Assembly: GCF_004803755.1 (NCBI RefSeq)
Contig: NZ_CP032311.1
Span: forward strand, 2,620,501 to 2,684,500
Direction: 5' to 3'
DNA: 64,000 nucleotides
Source: Pseudomonas sp. DG56-2
GTDB lineage: Bacteria > Pseudomonadota > Gammaproteobacteria > Pseudomonadales > Pseudomonadaceae
The notes under the pieces were generated by a model. It made no database searches, had not been told where the DNA came from, and saw only the letters and a program-made list of their open reading frames with translations. Shown here in pieces: positions 46,839-56,446 of the stretch (position 1 is its first letter; every line of letters begins with the position of its first letter). A program made the translations under genes and the position numbers.

Positions 46839-47540
46839 ATGAAAGTATTGATCGTCCATGCCCATCCAGAACCGCAATCGTTCACTGCTGCCTTGCGCGA
46901 TCAGGCGGTGCAGACGCTCGAGGCCCAGGGGCATCAGGTTCAGGTCAGTGATCTGTATGCGATGAACTGGAACCCGGTGGCCAGTGCCGAAGACTTCAGC
47001 GCTCGAGAAAACCCCGAGTACCTGGTCTATGCCCTGGAACAGCGCCTTGGGGTTAAAAGTGGATCGATTGCCGCTGATATCCAGCAAGAACTGGACAAGT
47101 TGCTCTGGGCCGATCTTGTCGTGTTCAACTTTCCGATCTTCTGGTTCTCGACGCCGGCGATCCTCAAGGGCTGGTTCGATCGGGTACTGGTGTCCGGGGT
47201 TTGCTATGGCGGCAAGCGCTTCTATGACCAGGGTGGCCTGGTGGGCAAAAAAGCCCTGGTGACCGTCACCCTTGGCGGGCGCGAGCACATGTTTGGCGAA
47301 GGTGCGATTCACGGTCCGCTGGAAGACCTGTTGCGCCCGCTGTTGCGCGGCACCCTGGCGTATGTCGGCTTTGAGGTACTCGAGCCGTTCGTGGCCTGGC
47401 ACGTGCCGTACATCAGTGAAGACGCCCGCACGGCGTTCTTGCACAGCTACCAGCAGCGCCTGGAGCATTTGTCGGATGACCTGCCGCTGACGTTCCCGCG
47501 CCTGTCGCAATTCGATGAGGCGCTGTACCCCTTGGCCTGA
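46839..47540 (+). CDS. flavodoxin-fold NAD(P)H quinone oxidoreductase
   Basis: 233 residues. Flavodoxin_2 fold with the N-terminal MKVLIVHAHPEPQSFTAAL loop (FMN/FAD phosphate contact), WADLVVFNFPIFWFSTPAILKGWFDRV core (part: FNFPIFWFSTPAILKGW), and the GGREHMFGEGAIHG-type later segment. Related to NQO1 and MdaB, which reduce quinones by two electrons. It starts 12 bases after the ATPase gene and is likely cotranscribed; why a reductase accompanies this importer is unclear. Confidence 0.85.
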   Translation: MKVLIVHAHPEPQSFTAALRDQAVQTLEAQGHQVQVSDLYAMNWNPVASAEDFSARENPEYLVYALEQRLGVKSGSIAADIQQELDKLLWADLVVFNFPIFWFSTPAILKGWFDRVLVSGVCYGGKRFYDQGGLVGKKALVTVTLGGREHMFGEGAIHGPLEDLLRPLLRGTLAYVGFEVLEPFVAWHVPYISEDARTAFLHSYQQRLEHLSDDLPLTFPRLSQFDEALYPLA

Positions 47541-47849
47541 CGCGTTTTCAGGCACTTTCGCGGGGCAGCGTCCGCTCGCCCCCAGCACTCTTACCCTTAT
47601 CTACTGCCGCAACTGCGTTACGCGTTGCGGCACGCTCATGATCAGAGTTGGCAAACAATCGCCACAGGACAAAAGCGACTTTTTGTAAGCCATATGGACG
47701 ATGCTGCCAGGCTATCCAGGCGTGATTATTCAGTGCAGGCAATGCCCCCTTTACGTTTCGCGCAACCCGCGTGAAGCGCAGCAGAACAAGAGGATTGGCC
47801 GCATGAATGTCCTTGTGTACCTGAGTCATGCCACAACGGAGCGACCACT
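47541..47849. other. 309-base gene-free stretch
   Basis: No convincing gene here. It contains a GC-rich dyad-like area at 47620-47640 (GTTACGCGTTGCGGC) and an AT-poor upstream part. It probably carries the promoter of the following operon. A 19-codon open frame at 47803 that overlaps the next start is too short to claim. Confidence 0.35.
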
Positions 47850-48821
47850 ATGCGCTCGTTGATCGGATATCTGGTTTGCCTGGTGGTGGCGGCAACCATC
47901 GTCTTCGCTTTCGCCCCAAGGTCGGCGCCGGAACCCGGGGACGATCCCTTGCGCACTGATCGCATGCAAATCAACGCGCTGCTCAAGCTGAACGATCGGG
48001 TGCTGGCGGTAGGCGAGCGTGGCAGCATTTTGTTCAGCGATGACCAGGGCATCAGTTGGCACGCCGCTGAGCTTACGCCACAACGCAATGTCGCCCTCAC
48101 CGGGTTGGTCGACCTGGGCCAGCAACGGCTGTTGGCGGTGGGGCATGACGGCTGGATTCTGCGCTCTACCGACGGCGGTAGCCATTGGCAGGAAGTACGC
48201 CATGACCAAAACCTTGGCGAGCCGCTGCTGGGCGCCTGGGCTGCAGGTGCTGAGCGGGTGTTGGCCTATGGCAGCTTTGGCAAGTTCTACCAGTCCGACG
48301 ACGCCGGCCTGAGTTGGCGCACCTTGGAACTGGAAGTCGACAACGCGCATTTGAACAGCATGGATGGCGGCGCAGACGGGCGGCGCATGCTGGTTGGCGA
48401 GCAGGGCCTGGTATTGCGCAGCAACGATGCCGGCCAGCATTGGCAGGCGCTGCCGGCGTTCTACAACGGCTCGCTGTTTGGCGTGGTGCGGTTGAGTGCC
48501 GATCGCTGGGTCAGCTACGGCATGCGCGGCCACGTGTTTGTCAGTCAAGACTTTGGCAGCAGTTGGACGCAGCTCAAAGTGGGCAACACCTTGCCGCTGT
48601 ATGGCCATGTGCGCCTGCCCGAACAGGGTGGCTTGCTGATCGTCGGCGCCGGGGGTTCGTTGGTGCGCCTTGATGAGCGCGGCCAGTTGGTCGGTGTCGG
48701 TCGCCTGGCCGGGCTTGGCACCTTGACCTCTGCGGTAATGCTCGGCTCGCGCTTGTTGGTCGGCGGCGAGCGTGGCGTATTCCAGGATTCCGGTGGCAGC
48801 GTTGCCGCCCTTGGCAAGTGA
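47850..48821 (+). CDS. YCF48-like beta-propeller protein
   Basis: 323 residues with an N-terminal membrane segment (LIGYLVCLVVAATIVFAFAP). It has seven-bladed-propeller BNR/YCF48 repeats, seen as recurring S-D-D-x-G-x-x-W blocks (SDDQGISWHA, STDGGSHWQEV, SDDAGLSWRT, SNDAGQHWQA, SQDFGSSWTQ). Such genes often precede RND exporters in steroid and lipid catabolic clusters, as here, with the exporter starting 10 bases after this stop. Function unknown; probably a periplasmic scaffold or binding protein. Confidence 0.85.
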   Translation: MRSLIGYLVCLVVAATIVFAFAPRSAPEPGDDPLRTDRMQINALLKLNDRVLAVGERGSILFSDDQGISWHAAELTPQRNVALTGLVDLGQQRLLAVGHDGWILRSTDGGSHWQEVRHDQNLGEPLLGAWAAGAERVLAYGSFGKFYQSDDAGLSWRTLELEVDNAHLNSMDGGADGRRMLVGEQGLVLRSNDAGQHWQALPAFYNGSLFGVVRLSADRWVSYGMRGHVFVSQDFGSSWTQLKVGNTLPLYGHVRLPEQGGLLIVGAGGSLVRLDERGQLVGVGRLAGLGTLTSAVMLGSRLLVGGERGVFQDSGGSVAALGK

Positions 48822-48830
48822 GAGGCGGCA

Positions 48831-51251
48831 ATGAATCAAGCTAAAAGCTGGGTAGCGCGCGGAGTCGAACGTATTGCCGACTACCTGATGGCATGGCGCA
48901 AGGGCCTTCTGCTGCTGTTCGTGTTATTGACCCTGGGCCTGGGTTACAGCGCCACGCACACCCATCTGGATCCAGGCTTCAGCAAGCAGATTCCAGTGCG
49001 CCATGAGTTCATGGTCAACTTTCTGCGCTTCAGCCAGTATTTTACCGGCGCCAACCGCTTTCTGGTCAGTGTGCGTTGGAAGGGTGAAGGCGACATTTAC
49101 AATGCGCAGTTTCTCGATACCTTGCGCAAGGTCAGCGACGAGGTGTTCTTCATTTCTGGGGTCAACCGCGCCAGCGTGACGTCGCTGTTTACCGCTAACG
49201 TGCGCTACATCGAAATCACCGAAGAGGGGTTCTTTGGTGATGTGGTGGTACCGCCACGCTTCGACGGCTCCCCCCAGGACCTGGCCCAGGTGCGCAGCAA
49301 CGCCGCAGCCTCCGGGCAGATCGGACGGCTGGTGGCCAATGACCTGAAGTCGGCGATGGTCCGTGCCGACCTGCAGGACCTGGATCCTCAGACCGGTAAA
49401 CCGGTGGATTACGCCCAGGTTGCGCAGCACCTGGAGGACATTCGCGCCAAGTACGGCAACGAGCAGATTGAAATCAACATCGTCGGCTTTGCCAAGCTGG
49501 TCGGTGATGTCGTGGAAGGGCTGAACACGGTCATCGGCTTCTTTGTCATTGCCTTTCTGATCACCGGCGCCTTGCTGTGGCTGTACTCCCGCTCCTGGCG
49601 CCTGACCGTGGTAGCGCTGGTGGTGGCACTGCTGCCGGTGGTCTGGTTACTGGGCCTGCTGCCGTTGCTGGGCCTGGGCATCGACCCAATGTCGATTCTG
49701 GTGCCGTTCCTGATTTTCTCCATTGGTGTATCCCATGCGGTGCAAATGACCAACGCGTGGAAGCAGGAGGTGCTGGCCGGCCGCAGTTCAGTGCAGGCCG
49801 CCCACGGTGCATTCTGCAAAATCTTCATTCCCGGCTCCCTGGCGCTGTTGATGAATGCCCTGGGGTTTGCCGTGATCATGCTCATTGATATTCCCATCGT
49901 GCACGAGCTGGGGGTCACCGCCTGTATCGGCGTGATGCTGATGATCATCACCAACAAATTGATGTTGCCGGTGATCATCGCCGACCTGCGTCTGGAGCCG
50001 TCGGTGTTGCGCCGTGCCAAGGCCGACAGTGGCAGCCGCCATCGATTGTGGTGGAAGTTGTCGGCGCTGGCCGAGCCCAAGCCTGCGTTGAGCGTGTTTG
50101 CCTTGAGCCTGTTGCTGCTGGCAGCGGGGGCCTACAAGGCACGCGACCTGGCGGTGGGTGATATCGGCGCCGGTGCGCCGGAACTGCGCGCCGATTCACG
50201 CTACAACCTCGATAACGAGAAGATCGTCGGCAGCTACTCCATCGGCCTGGATGTGCTCTCGGTGTTCGTCGAGGTCAAGGGTATTGAGGAAGGCTGTCTG
50301 TCGCCTGAGGTGATGCGCGCGGTTGAAGCCTTCGACTTTCGCATGCGCGCGGTCAAAGGCGTGCAGTCGGTACAGAGCGTGGCAGGCATGGGCAAGGTGA
50401 TCATTGCCGGCAACAACGAAGGCAACCCGCGCTGGGCAGCCATTCCGGGTTCGGCCCGAGGCTTGAGCCAGGGCGCCCGCGCCTACATGCCGGACGACGG
50501 ATTGGTCACGGACGGCTGTCAGCAGATGCAGATTCTGGTGTTTCTCGCCGATCACGAGGGTGCCACGGTCAGCCATGTGCTTGCCGAGGCGCGGCGTATT
50601 ATCGACCAGGTCGGCACGCCTGAGTTGACGTTCTACCTGGCCGGCGGCAACGTCGGGGTTATGGCAGCCTCCAACGAGGCGGTCAAACATGCCGAGATTT
50701 TCATGCTCGCGGCATTGTTTGGCTCGGTCGCGCTATTCTGCTGGCTGACGTTCCGCTCCATTCGCGCGGTGTTGTGCATCCTCGTGCCGCTGGCAATTGT
50801 CGCCATCCTCTGCAATGCGCTGATGGCGCTGCTGGGCATCGGTCTGAAAGTGGCCACTTTGCCGGTGATGGCGTTGGGGGTTGGGGTTGGGGTCGACTAC
50901 GGCATCTACTTGTACGAACGTATCCAGCATGAAATGGCTGCCGGTGCGAGTCTGCGTGAAGCCTTTTACCAAGCGATGTGCCAGCGTGGTACGGCGGCTG
51001 TGTTCACGGCCCTGACCATGTCCATCGGGGTCATCACCTGGGCCTTCGCACCGTTGAAATTCCAGGCCGACATGGGCGTGCTGCTGTCGTTCATGTTCCT
51101 GGTCAACGTACTTGGGGCAATTTTTCTTTTGCCGGCGCTGGCCGCCTGGTTCAACCGTGGCCGCCGACTGGTGGCCAGCAAGCCCGCAGCACCTGCGCCA
51201 CAAGGGGAATACCCGTTGAAATCGAGCCCGGCTGCACGTGATTCACAGTGA
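48831..51251 (+). CDS. RND/MMPL-family transporter
   Basis: 806 residues. Two halves each with large periplasmic loops, a total of about 12 membrane segments, and the SSD/MMPL segment (HELGVTACIGVMLMIITNK, GVGVGVDYGIYLYERIQ) containing the GxxxD motif of RND pumps. Such proteins move hydrophobic molecules with proton force. Coupling to the YCF48 gene and its place in a catabolic island suggest uptake or efflux of the pathway's hydrophobic substrate. Confidence 0.9.
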   Translation: MNQAKSWVARGVERIADYLMAWRKGLLLLFVLLTLGLGYSATHTHLDPGFSKQIPVRHEFMVNFLRFSQYFTGANRFLVSVRWKGEGDIYNAQFLDTLRKVSDEVFFISGVNRASVTSLFTANVRYIEITEEGFFGDVVVPPRFDGSPQDLAQVRSNAAASGQIGRLVANDLKSAMVRADLQDLDPQTGKPVDYAQVAQHLEDIRAKYGNEQIEINIVGFAKLVGDVVEGLNTVIGFFVIAFLITGALLWLYSRSWRLTVVALVVALLPVVWLLGLLPLLGLGIDPMSILVPFLIFSIGVSHAVQMTNAWKQEVLAGRSSVQAAHGAFCKIFIPGSLALLMNALGFAVIMLIDIPIVHELGVTACIGVMLMIITNKLMLPVIIADLRLEPSVLRRAKADSGSRHRLWWKLSALAEPKPALSVFALSLLLLAAGAYKARDLAVGDIGAGAPELRADSRYNLDNEKIVGSYSIGLDVLSVFVEVKGIEEGCLSPEVMRAVEAFDFRMRAVKGVQSVQSVAGMGKVIIAGNNEGNPRWAAIPGSARGLSQGARAYMPDDGLVTDGCQQMQILVFLADHEGATVSHVLAEARRIIDQVGTPELTFYLAGGNVGVMAASNEAVKHAEIFMLAALFGSVALFCWLTFRSIRAVLCILVPLAIVAILCNALMALLGIGLKVATLPVMALGVGVGVDYGIYLYERIQHEMAAGASLREAFYQAMCQRGTAAVFTALTMSIGVITWAFAPLKFQADMGVLLSFMFLVNVLGAIFLLPALAAWFNRGRRLVASKPAAPAPQGEYPLKSSPAARDSQ

Positions 51252-51396
51252 CCTGAAAATAAACTTGCGCGGCATATTGTCGCGGCAAGCGCCAACGTGC
51301 AATTTGTACACGCGTTACCGCGGGCTTGCCCCGCTGCCAAAACAATAAAAATAACAAGGGGAGGCCAGTGGGCCTTACCCGAGCAAGGAGACGACA

Positions 51397-52632
51397 GTGG
51401 AAAATTCTGTGTTGACTCACGATGCACTGGCCCAATTGGGCCTGGACCTTGCTGGCTACGACCGTCTGGTTGGCGACATCTACGATGGCGCACTCGATCC
51501 CAAGCCGATGGCCCGTACCCTGGAAAACCTGCGTACAGCATTCAAGGCCAACTACGTCACCTTGATTCTGCGGGTTCCCGATCAGCCCGACATGGGTGTG
51601 ATGATCATCGCCGGAGATATCGAAGGCGAGGGCGAAGTCATCTACATGGCCTACCCGCAAACCCATACACCCTTTACCAACCAGGCGCCGGACCAGGTGT
51701 TCACCGTCGATGACATCATGTCCTCGGCGCAGTGGGAGCAAAACGCCTACTTCAAGATGTATTGCAGCCAGCAGAATGTCTATCACGTGATGGGCGCTGA
51801 CATTTCCACGCCAGATGGCGGCAAGTTGCGCTTTCGTATCACCCGGCCCAAGTCCTCGCCCAACTTCTGCGTCAAGGAGCGTGCCCTGTGCAGCATGTTC
51901 GTGCCGCACCTGCGCCGAGCCCTGAACATTCACAACCTGCTCGATCGCAGCGAGTCGCTCAGCGAACTGTACGCCCAGGCTATCAGTCGTCTGTCGGTGG
52001 CTACACTGGTGCTGGATGAATGCGGCAGTGTGCTGCGGGTCAACCCGGTGGCGCAGAGCATTCTTGCCAGTGGCGATGGCCTGAAACTGGTAGGCGGGCG
52101 CCTGGAGGCGACGTACCCAAGCGATAATCGCGAGCTGCAGCGTCTGATTCGTGCCGCCTTTGCCGAGGGCACTGCAAAAAGTGCCGATGCGATGTCGGTG
52201 AGCCGCCCATCCGGGCAAGTCAATCTGGGGCTGGTGGTCGAGCCGATACCCTCACTGGATTGGGCTGACGAGAAGGGCAAGCCGGCTGCTCTGGTGTACA
52301 TCCGCGATGCGGCGAGCAAATCCCTGGCCAGCGATGTGGTGACCAAGCAACTGTTCAACCTGACCAAGGCCGAGACGGCCCTGGCGATGGAACTGGCCAA
52401 CGGTTTGTCGCTGGAAGAGGCTGCCGAGTCGTTGAATATCCGGCGCAACACGGCACGGGCGCACCTGCGTTCGATCTTCTCCAAGACGGGCGTACGCCGC
52501 CAAACCGAGCTGGTGCGCATTCTGCTCAACAGTGTGGTGGCCCTGGGTAAGCCGCAGGCGACCCTCAAGGTCGCGGCTAAAGCCACGCTTCAAGTACCCC
52601 CCTTGACCTTGGCAACGCGCCGACAGGCCTAG
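51397..52632 (+). CDS. LuxR-family transcriptional regulator (TeiR-like layout)
   Basis: 411 residues from GTG 51397, preceded by AAGGAG. A GAF/PAS-like N-terminal region (1-310) is followed by a C-terminal LuxR helix-turn-helix (about 320-385, LTKAETALAMELANGLSLEE and NIRRNTARAHLRSIF). The length and C-terminal DNA-binding layout resemble TeiR, which regulates testosterone catabolism in Comamonas. It has no receiver. Likely a ligand-controlled activator of this island. Confidence 0.82.
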   Translation: MENSVLTHDALAQLGLDLAGYDRLVGDIYDGALDPKPMARTLENLRTAFKANYVTLILRVPDQPDMGVMIIAGDIEGEGEVIYMAYPQTHTPFTNQAPDQVFTVDDIMSSAQWEQNAYFKMYCSQQNVYHVMGADISTPDGGKLRFRITRPKSSPNFCVKERALCSMFVPHLRRALNIHNLLDRSESLSELYAQAISRLSVATLVLDECGSVLRVNPVAQSILASGDGLKLVGGRLEATYPSDNRELQRLIRAAFAEGTAKSADAMSVSRPSGQVNLGLVVEPIPSLDWADEKGKPAALVYIRDAASKSLASDVVTKQLFNLTKAETALAMELANGLSLEEAAESLNIRRNTARAHLRSIFSKTGVRRQTELVRILLNSVVALGKPQATLKVAAKATLQVPPLTLATRRQA

Positions 52633-52672
52633 GTGGCACCTACGATTCGCAACGTTTCTAGAAGGAAGCCCC

Positions 52673-53506
52673 ATGAACAAAGTGGCATTCATCACCGGCG
52701 CCAGCCGTGGCATCGGCCGTGAGGCGGCGCTGGCATTTGCCCGCGCCGGTTTCGATGTGGCGATCAGCGCTCGTACTGTCGATGAAGGCGAGCAGCACGA
52801 GCATGCCTTGCGTGATGCATCGGGCGCGCCGCTGACCGGCAGTTTGAACAGCACCGCCGCCGAAATCCGGGCCCTGGGTCGCAAAGTGCTGGTGGTGCCG
52901 ATGGACCTGCTTGACAGTGCTTCTGCACTGGATGCTTGTGCGCGCGTGATCGCCGAATTTGGCCGCATCGATGTGCTGGTCAACAACGCAATCTATCAGG
53001 GCCGCGACCTCAACAGCGGCTTTCTGACGTTGCAAGCCGAGACGCTTGAGCGCGTTTTCCACGGCTACCTGCTCACGCCCTTCCTGCTGACCCGGGCGGT
53101 GGCGGAGCAAATGTTGCAGCAAGGTGGCGGAGTGGTTATCAACGTGACCTCCGGCGCCGGCGAGAGCGACCCTCCGGTGGCGGCAGACAAAGGTGGTTGG
53201 GGCTATGCCTATGGCGCTGGCAAGGCTGCGGTGTCGCGGTTGGCAGGCGTACTGGCGACGGAGTTGGGCGATCGCGGTATTCGCGCCTATACCCTCAACC
53301 CCGGTGTGGTGAGTACCGAGGCGCTCAAGGCGACTATCGGTGACCAGGGCGTGATTGCCTTGCGCGCGGGCATTGCCCCGCCAGAAGTACCGGCCCAAGT
53401 CATGCTGTGGCTGGCCACTGCACCCGAGGCACCCAACTATCAACGCCGCACCATCGCCGCGCAGTCGCTGGCGTTGGAGCAGGGGATTGTTGCGGATTGG
53501 CGCTGA
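52673..53506 (+). CDS. short-chain dehydrogenase/reductase 1
   Basis: 277 residues. Cofactor loop TGASRGIG (residues 8-15), NNA motif, catalytic Ser in VTSGAGES, and YxxxK in YAYGAGKAAV. It starts 41 bases after the LuxR gene. It may oxidise a hydroxyl group in the island's substrate. A shared terminator separates it from the convergent aldolase gene. Confidence 0.88.
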   Translation: MNKVAFITGASRGIGREAALAFARAGFDVAISARTVDEGEQHEHALRDASGAPLTGSLNSTAAEIRALGRKVLVVPMDLLDSASALDACARVIAEFGRIDVLVNNAIYQGRDLNSGFLTLQAETLERVFHGYLLTPFLLTRAVAEQMLQQGGGVVINVTSGAGESDPPVAADKGGWGYAYGAGKAAVSRLAGVLATELGDRGIRAYTLNPGVVSTEALKATIGDQGVIALRAGIAPPEVPAQVMLWLATAPEAPNYQRRTIAAQSLALEQGIVADWR

Positions 53507-53533
53507 TCGGCCAGCGCACATTACAGTTGATGT

Positions 53534-53565
53534 AAAAACGCCGGCTGTCATCAGCCGGCGTTTTT
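53534..53565. terminator. bidirectional rho-independent terminator
   Basis: Stem AACGCCGGCT with AGCCGGCGTT around a 6-base loop, flanked by A-run and T-run on either side. It lies between the convergent SDR and aldolase genes and can stop transcription from both. Confidence 0.88.
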
Positions 53566-53582
53566 GTCGAAGGGGCAGCAGG

Positions 53583-54605
53583 TTAAGCCCGCAGCCGCGC
53601 CAATGTCATCGCGGTATCCTCGATCATGTCCTCTTGTCCACCAACCATTCCGCGGCGTCCCATCTCCACCAGAATCTCCCGCGCCGGCACGCCGTATTTC
53701 TGCTCGGCACGCTTGGCAAACAGCAGGAACGATCCATAAACCCCGGCGTAGCCCATGGTCAATGCATCGCGGTCGCTGCGAATCGGGAAGTCCATGATCG
53801 GCACCACCAGATCTTCGGCCACGTCCTGAATGCCAAACACGCTGACGCCGGTCTCGATGCCCATGCGGTCACACACCGCCACCAGCACTTCCATCGGTGT
53901 ATTGCCCGCACCGGCACCCAGCCCGGCACAGGCAGCGTCGATTCGCCGAGCGCCTGCTGCAATCGCTGCGATGGAGTTGGCGACGCCCATGGACAGGTTA
54001 TGGTGACCATGAAAACCGATCTCGGTCTGCGGTTTGAGCGCTGCGCGCATGGCGGCTACCCGTGAGCTGACATCATCGGGCAGCAGGTAGCCGGCGGAGT
54101 CGGTGAGGTAGATGCAGTTGGCGCCGTAGCTTTCCATCAGCAACCCTTGCTTGACCAGGCCTTCGGGGCTGTTCATGTGCGCCATCATGAGAAAGCCGAC
54201 GGTATCCATGCCCAGCTTGCGGGCATGGGAAATGTGCTGCTCGCTGACATCCGCCTCGGTACAGTGGGTGGCCACACGGATGGTGTTGACGCCCAGTTCG
54301 TAGGCCATTTTCAAGTGATCGACGGTGCCGATACCGGGCAGAAGCAGCGCCGACACCTTGGCGTTCTTCATCAACGGAATCACCGCTGAGAGGTACTCTT
54401 CATCGCTGTGCGCCGGAAACCCGTAGTTCACCGAGCTGCCACCCAGGCCGTCGCCATGGGTCACTTCAATCAGGGGCACTCCGGCCTGGTCCAGACCGCA
54501 GGCGATGTCTTTCATCTGCTGCAAACTGATGCGGTGACGTTTGGGGTGCATGCCGTCACGCAGGCACATGTCATGAACGGTGATTTGCTTGCCGCTAAGT
54601 TCCAT
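53583..54605 (-). CDS. dmpG: 4-hydroxy-2-oxovalerate aldolase
   Basis: 340 residues, full length. It carries [13 protein letters not shown] (catalytic Arg and metal Asp), TDSAGYLLP, and the metal-binding GFHGHHN, typical of the DmpG/BphI/TesG class II pyruvate aldolases. It splits 4-hydroxy-2-oxo acids into pyruvate and an aldehyde, which is channelled to its partner dehydrogenase. It follows that dehydrogenase by 11 bases. In steroid catabolism the equivalent is TesG/HsaF. Confidence 0.95.
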   Translation of the reverse strand: MELSGKQITVHDMCLRDGMHPKRHRISLQQMKDIACGLDQAGVPLIEVTHGDGLGGSSVNYGFPAHSDEEYLSAVIPLMKNAKVSALLLPGIGTVDHLKMAYELGVNTIRVATHCTEADVSEQHISHARKLGMDTVGFLMMAHMNSPEGLVKQGLLMESYGANCIYLTDSAGYLLPDDVSSRVAAMRAALKPQTEIGFHGHHNLSMGVANSIAAIAAGARRIDAACAGLGAGAGNTPMEVLVAVCDRMGIETGVSVFGIQDVAEDLVVPIMDFPIRSDRDALTMGYAGVYGSFLLFAKRAEQKYGVPAREILVEMGRRGMVGGQEDMIEDTAMTLARLRA

Positions 54606-54616
54606 GAACGTTTTCC

Positions 54617-55543
54617 TTATGCAGTGGCGGGTTCGGTGCTGGCGCGCAGCACCAGTTCACCCTTGATGATTTCTTCTGCAAACATCTCGGCCGTGCGTGC
54701 CGCTGCGGCGGTCATGATGTCGAGGTTGCCGGCATACTTGGGCAGGTAGTCGCCCAAGCCCTCGACTTCCATGAAGATCGATACCCGGTTGCCATCGAAC
54801 ACCGGGCCGTTGACCAGCTTGTAGCCAGGCACATAGCACTGAACCTGTTCGATCATTGCCGCGATAGCGGCGCGAATGGCTGCCTCGTCCGGGGTGTCGG
54901 CGGTCAGGCAATGCACGGTGTCGCGCATGATCAGTGGCGGCTCGGCCGGGTTGACGATGATGATTGCCTTGCCCTGTTTCGCCCCGCCAACCTGCTCGAC
55001 GGCACGCGCGGTGGTGCGGGTGAACTCATCGATGTTCTTGCGCGTGCCAGGGCCCACCGATTTAGAGGCAGCGGTGGCGATGATTTCGGCATAGTCCACC
55101 GGCTGCACACTCGACACCGCCGCGACCAGCGGAATCGTCGCCTGGCCACCACAGGTGACCATGTTGACGTTCATCTCGCCACGGGCAAGGTTGGCCTTGA
55201 GGTTGACCGGCGGTACGCAGTAGGGGCCGATGGCGCACGGGGTCAGGTCGATCATCAACACGCCGAGCGCATTGAGCTTGCGCGAGTTTTCGGCATGGAC
55301 GTAGGCGGAGGTGGCATCGAAGGCAATCTGCACCTGGTCTTCCAGCACATGGGGCAAAAGCCCGTCGACGCCATCGGCGGTGGTTTTCAGGCCCAGCTCA
55401 CGAGCGCGCTGCAGGCCTTCCGATCCGGCTTCGATACCCACCATCCACACCGGTTCCAGCACGTCGCTGCGCATCAGTTTGTAGAGCAGGTCGGTGCCGA
55501 TATTGCCCGGCCCGATCAGCGCACATTTGATCTTTTTGCTCAT
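54617..55543 (-). CDS. dmpF: acetaldehyde dehydrogenase (acylating)
   Basis: 308 residues. N-terminal Rossmann motif ([16 protein letters not shown]), the catalytic Cys in [10 protein letters not shown], and the C-terminal half that contacts the aldolase. It converts acetaldehyde (or propanal in steroid variants) plus CoA and NAD+ to acyl-CoA. Ordered with the aldolase and the hydratase upstream as one minus-strand operon. Confidence 0.95.
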   Translation of the reverse strand: MSKKIKCALIGPGNIGTDLLYKLMRSDVLEPVWMVGIEAGSEGLQRARELGLKTTADGVDGLLPHVLEDQVQIAFDATSAYVHAENSRKLNALGVLMIDLTPCAIGPYCVPPVNLKANLARGEMNVNMVTCGGQATIPLVAAVSSVQPVDYAEIIATAASKSVGPGTRKNIDEFTRTTARAVEQVGGAKQGKAIIIVNPAEPPLIMRDTVHCLTADTPDEAAIRAAIAAMIEQVQCYVPGYKLVNGPVFDGNRVSIFMEVEGLGDYLPKYAGNLDIMTAAAARTAEMFAEEIIKGELVLRASTEPATA

Positions 55544-55582
55544 GGTTTATCGCTCCTGGAATGAGGAAAGGAGGGTTGCCTG

Positions 55583-56374
55583 TCAGGCGACAAAGCGCAG
55601 GCTGGCGTTACCCAGGCCGCTCATCGACAGGTTGATGCGATCACCGGGGATCAACGGCACCAGGGGTGCCAAAGCGCCGGAGAGAATGATTTCGCCTTTG
55701 CGAAATGGAATGCCCAGCTCGCCAAGGGTATTGGCGAGCCACGCCACGGCCTCGCATGGGTGCCCCTGGACTGCCGAACCGAGGCCGCTACCGGCAGGTT
55801 GACCGTTCTTGAGCATGTGCATCTCGACCCGCGCCAAGTCCAGGCCACGCGGGTCGATGCGCTGTTCACCCAGTGCGAACACGCCGCACGAGGCGTTATC
55901 GGCCACGGTGTCCTGGATGCGGATCTGCCAGTTGTCGATGCGTGAATCAACAATCTCGAAGCACGGCGCCACCGACTGGCTTGCGGCCAACACGTCCGCG
56001 GCGCGAATGCCGGGGCCTTTGAGGTCTTCGCCGAGAATGAACGCTATCTCACCTTCGGCTCTTGGCTGGATCAGCTGATAGCGGGCAAAACTGATTTCGC
56101 TGCCATCGTCCACTTGCATGGCATCGGTAAGAAAGCCGAAGTCGGGTTGGTGCACATCGAGCATCTGTTGCACGGCGCGGCTGGTAACGCCGATTTTTTT
56201 GCCGATAACCCGTTCACCCAGGGCTTCACGCCGCTGCAGAAAACGCAGCGAAATGCGATAGGCCTGGTCCAGGCTGATGGCCGGGTGGCGCTGAGTAAGC
56301 GGCGCGAGGGTGGTGCGCCCACGCAAGGCATTGAACAGTTCATCGCCCAGGGCGGTGATCAGGGAGGCATCCAT
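55583..56374 (-). CDS. dmpE: 2-oxopent-4-enoate hydratase (2-hydroxypentadienoate hydratase)
   Basis: 263 residues from ATG 56374; the frame extends upstream without a better start. Fumarylacetoacetate-hydrolase-like fold with KIGVTSRAVQQMLDVHQPDFG (part: KIGVTSRAVQ) and AEGEIAFILGEDL holding metal-binding Glu residues. It hydrates the dienoate to the aldolase substrate. TesE/MhpD are equivalents. It is separated from the SDR upstream by a terminator-like hairpin. Confidence 0.92.
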   Translation of the reverse strand: MDASLITALGDELFNALRGRTTLAPLTQRHPAISLDQAYRISLRFLQRREALGERVIGKKIGVTSRAVQQMLDVHQPDFGFLTDAMQVDDGSEISFARYQLIQPRAEGEIAFILGEDLKGPGIRAADVLAASQSVAPCFEIVDSRIDNWQIRIQDTVADNASCGVFALGEQRIDPRGLDLARVEMHMLKNGQPAGSGLGSAVQGHPCEAVAWLANTLGELGIPFRKGEIILSGALAPLVPLIPGDRINLSMSGLGNASLRFVA

Positions 56375-56399
56375 GGCGGCTTCGCTCTGTGGAAGGAAT

Positions 56400-56434
56400 A
56401 AAAAAGCCGGTCCCAAGGGGCCAGGGTACCGGCA
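56400..56434 (-). terminator. terminator between SDR 2 and the hydratase gene
   Basis: On the minus strand a GCCGGTACC/GGGACCGGC stem with one mismatch is followed by TTTTTT. It lies between the SDR stop (56447) and the hydratase start (56374). No separate promoter fits in the short gap, so it may act as a partial terminator or attenuator. Confidence 0.7.
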
Positions 56435-56446
56435 CAAAAAGGGCTC

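Noticed and set aside
47803..47862. 19-codon leader peptide before the YCF48-like gene
   Set aside because: Too short, weak ribosome site, and no attenuator structure is seen after it.
51340..51396. Possible structured element in the gap before the LuxR gene
   Set aside because: The GCGGGCTTGCCCCGC stretch looks like a dispersed REP arm rather than a riboswitch.
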